A stretch of 7,247 nt of DNA from Chloroflexota bacterium (GTDB lineage: Bacteria > Chloroflexota > Dehalococcoidia > JAUQQI01). Position 1 is the stretch's first letter; each line of letters begins with the position of its first letter. Positions 6,419-7,247 of the stretch are shown one piece after another. Below the pieces are notes generated by a model, which searched no databases, was not told the DNA's origin, and saw only the letters and a program-made list of their open reading frames with translations. The stretch spans positions 1-7,247 of the forward strand of contig JAUQQI010000068.1 in the NCBI GenBank assembly GCA_030549955.1, given 5' to 3'. The translations under genes were made by a program, and so were the position numbers.

Positions 6419-6877
6419 ATGGAAGGCCCCATTACCCTTCGGCCTATCGGCTACGTGCAGACGCCGGTCCCCGATGAGGAGATACGTTTCCGCCGTCGTG
6501 AGGCGGTCGCCAACGTGGTCGTGGCCCCAGAACTGACCGAAGCCCTTGAGGGAATTGAAGCCTACTCCCACCTTTTTATCATCTTCTGGATGCACCGAAT
6601 TGACCCCAGCGCGGGCATCGACCTCAAAGTCCACCCGCGAGGTCGAACCGACCTGCCACGAGTGGGACTGTTCGCAACCCGGACGCCCCACCGTCCGAAT
6701 CCGATCGGCCTGGCGGTAGTCGAGCTGCTCGGGCGGCGGGACAACGTGCTGACCGTGCGCGGCCTTGACGCCTATAACGGCACGCCTGTCCTCGATATCA
6801 AACCCTATGACTTCTATGACCGGGTCGAGTCGGTGCGCGTCCCCGACTGGTGGCTCCGCCTGAGCGGGCAGGCCTGA
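6419..6877 (+). CDS. trmO: tRNA (N6-threonylcarbamoyladenosine(37)-N6)-methyltransferase TrmO/TsaA family
   Basis: The product is 152 aa, the size of the core TrmO beta-barrel domain. It starts MEGPITLRPIGYVQTP, the typical beginning of the family. It then shows EGIEAYSHLFIIFWMHR (about 43-59), VHPRGR (69-74), GLFATRTPHRPNPIGLAVVEL (82-102, the signature SAM-binding R-x-P-x-RPNPIGL loop), LDAYNGTPVLDIKPY (114-128), and an end at PDWWLRLSGQA. E. coli TrmO uses SAM to methylate N6 of t6A37 in tRNA-Thr reading ACY codons; many homologues lack the extra C-terminal domain of the E. coli protein, as here. It is cytoplasmic. I chose ATG 6419 because the family begins there; GTG 6416 is one codon upstream and equally possible. 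It is divergent from the tRNA cluster, and no tRNA-Thr is in the window, so the link to tRNA is thematic only. Confidence 0.93.
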   Translation: MEGPITLRPIGYVQTPVPDEEIRFRRREAVANVVVAPELTEALEGIEAYSHLFIIFWMHRIDPSAGIDLKVHPRGRTDLPRVGLFATRTPHRPNPIGLAVVELLGRRDNVLTVRGLDAYNGTPVLDIKPYDFYDRVESVRVPDWWLRLSGQA

Positions 6878-7247
6878 CCGGGGACTTTGCGAAGGTCAGC
6901 GGCGCTCAATTGTAGGGTACAGGGCACCGGAAAGGCCCCGACGCCCCGGGGTAGGCCGAGGAACCGGGCAAGCTCCCAGCAGTGGACGTCTTCAGGAATC
7001 TCCTCCGGGCGGAAGCCAGCGTCCAGGGGGATGAGAAACTAGATACGGCCCCGGGGCAGGGGCCGGCAGCGGCAGGTTACAGCCACCGCGGCCGTGGTCG
7101 GGTCCACCTTTGCCGGCCGGAGCCGGGGCGCAATCTCAGAACAGTCCCGAATGCCGAACCGCGGCCCCGGGTGGGGACCCAGCCAATAGGTCGGAATCAC
7201 GCCGCCCTGGCCCCGGAGGAACTTGGGCCTCGGGGCGGCAGTACTGT
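6814..7247 (-). pseudogene. Coding-like frame interrupted by an amber codon, 5' part beyond window
   Basis: Reading the minus strand from the right edge gives an open frame with strong G/C third-position bias, interrupted by one TAG at 7039-7041 and then open again to a TAG at 6814-6816. Before the stop it reads VIPTYWLGPHPGPRFGIR and VAVTCRCRPLPRGRI; after it FLIPLDAGFRPEEIPEDVH, then CWELARFLGLPRGVGAFPVP. Codon bias is similar on both sides, suggesting one gene broken by a point mutation rather than two genes. The frame would overlap the 3' end of trmO by 64 nt in convergent orientation. The original end may instead be a TGA in another frame near 6896-6908, which would need a frameshift. 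I do not recognise the family. It could also be an intact gene with amber read-through, a sequencing error, or a chance frame in GC-rich DNA. Confidence 0.35.

Noticed and set aside
1..7247. CRISPR array, retron or reverse-transcriptase system
   Set aside because: No regularly spaced direct repeats and no reverse-transcriptase or Cas motifs were seen on either strand.

Overview
The window is GC-rich DNA with strong G/C bias at third codon positions, from a high-GC bacterium. Four minus-strand tRNA genes follow a near-consensus sigma-70-type promoter (TTGACA, 16 nt, TATACT). Three of the four tRNA genes do not encode the 3' CCA. The phylum cannot be fixed from the sequence; high-GC Bacillota, Chloroflexota and Actinomycetota are all possible, and thermophily is only a guess.

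Layout from left to right. (1) Positions 1-2152, minus strand: one long open frame of 717 codons that runs off the left edge. It has the architecture of a phage/plasmid replication protein: an N-terminal primase-polymerase (PrimPol/AEP) domain, a D5_N region, an SF3-type D5 helicase core and a C-terminal winged helix. The Walker A motif is intact, but the expected catalytic acids and histidines of the primase domain look replaced. (2) 2236-5520, minus strand: a large two-domain protein with an N-terminal HAD phosphatase joined to a complete GH65 disaccharide phosphorylase. (3) 5690-6101, minus strand: a promoter and a tRNA cluster transcribed in the order Trp(CCA), Leu(GAG), Gly(GCC), Cys(GCA), ending in a U-run. 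(4) 6102-6415: a non-coding stretch with several inverted repeats. (5) 6419-6877, plus strand: a TrmO/TsaA-family tRNA methyltransferase gene with a good Shine-Dalgarno sequence. (6) 6814-7247, minus strand: a coding-like frame interrupted by one amber codon and entering from the right edge, probably a decayed gene.

Functionally, the tRNA cluster and trmO belong to translation, divergently arranged around the 6.1-6.4 kb intergenic region. The HAD-GH65 protein belongs to alpha-glucoside (trehalose/maltose/kojibiose-type) or sugar-phosphate metabolism. The replication-type protein lies 83 nt downstream of it in the same orientation, with no visible metabolic link; it looks like a stranded or repurposed mobile-element gene. 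The most unusual points are the apparently dead primase domain in a fully open 717-codon frame, and a perfect DnaA-box 9-mer between the tRNA cluster and the HAD-GH65 gene.
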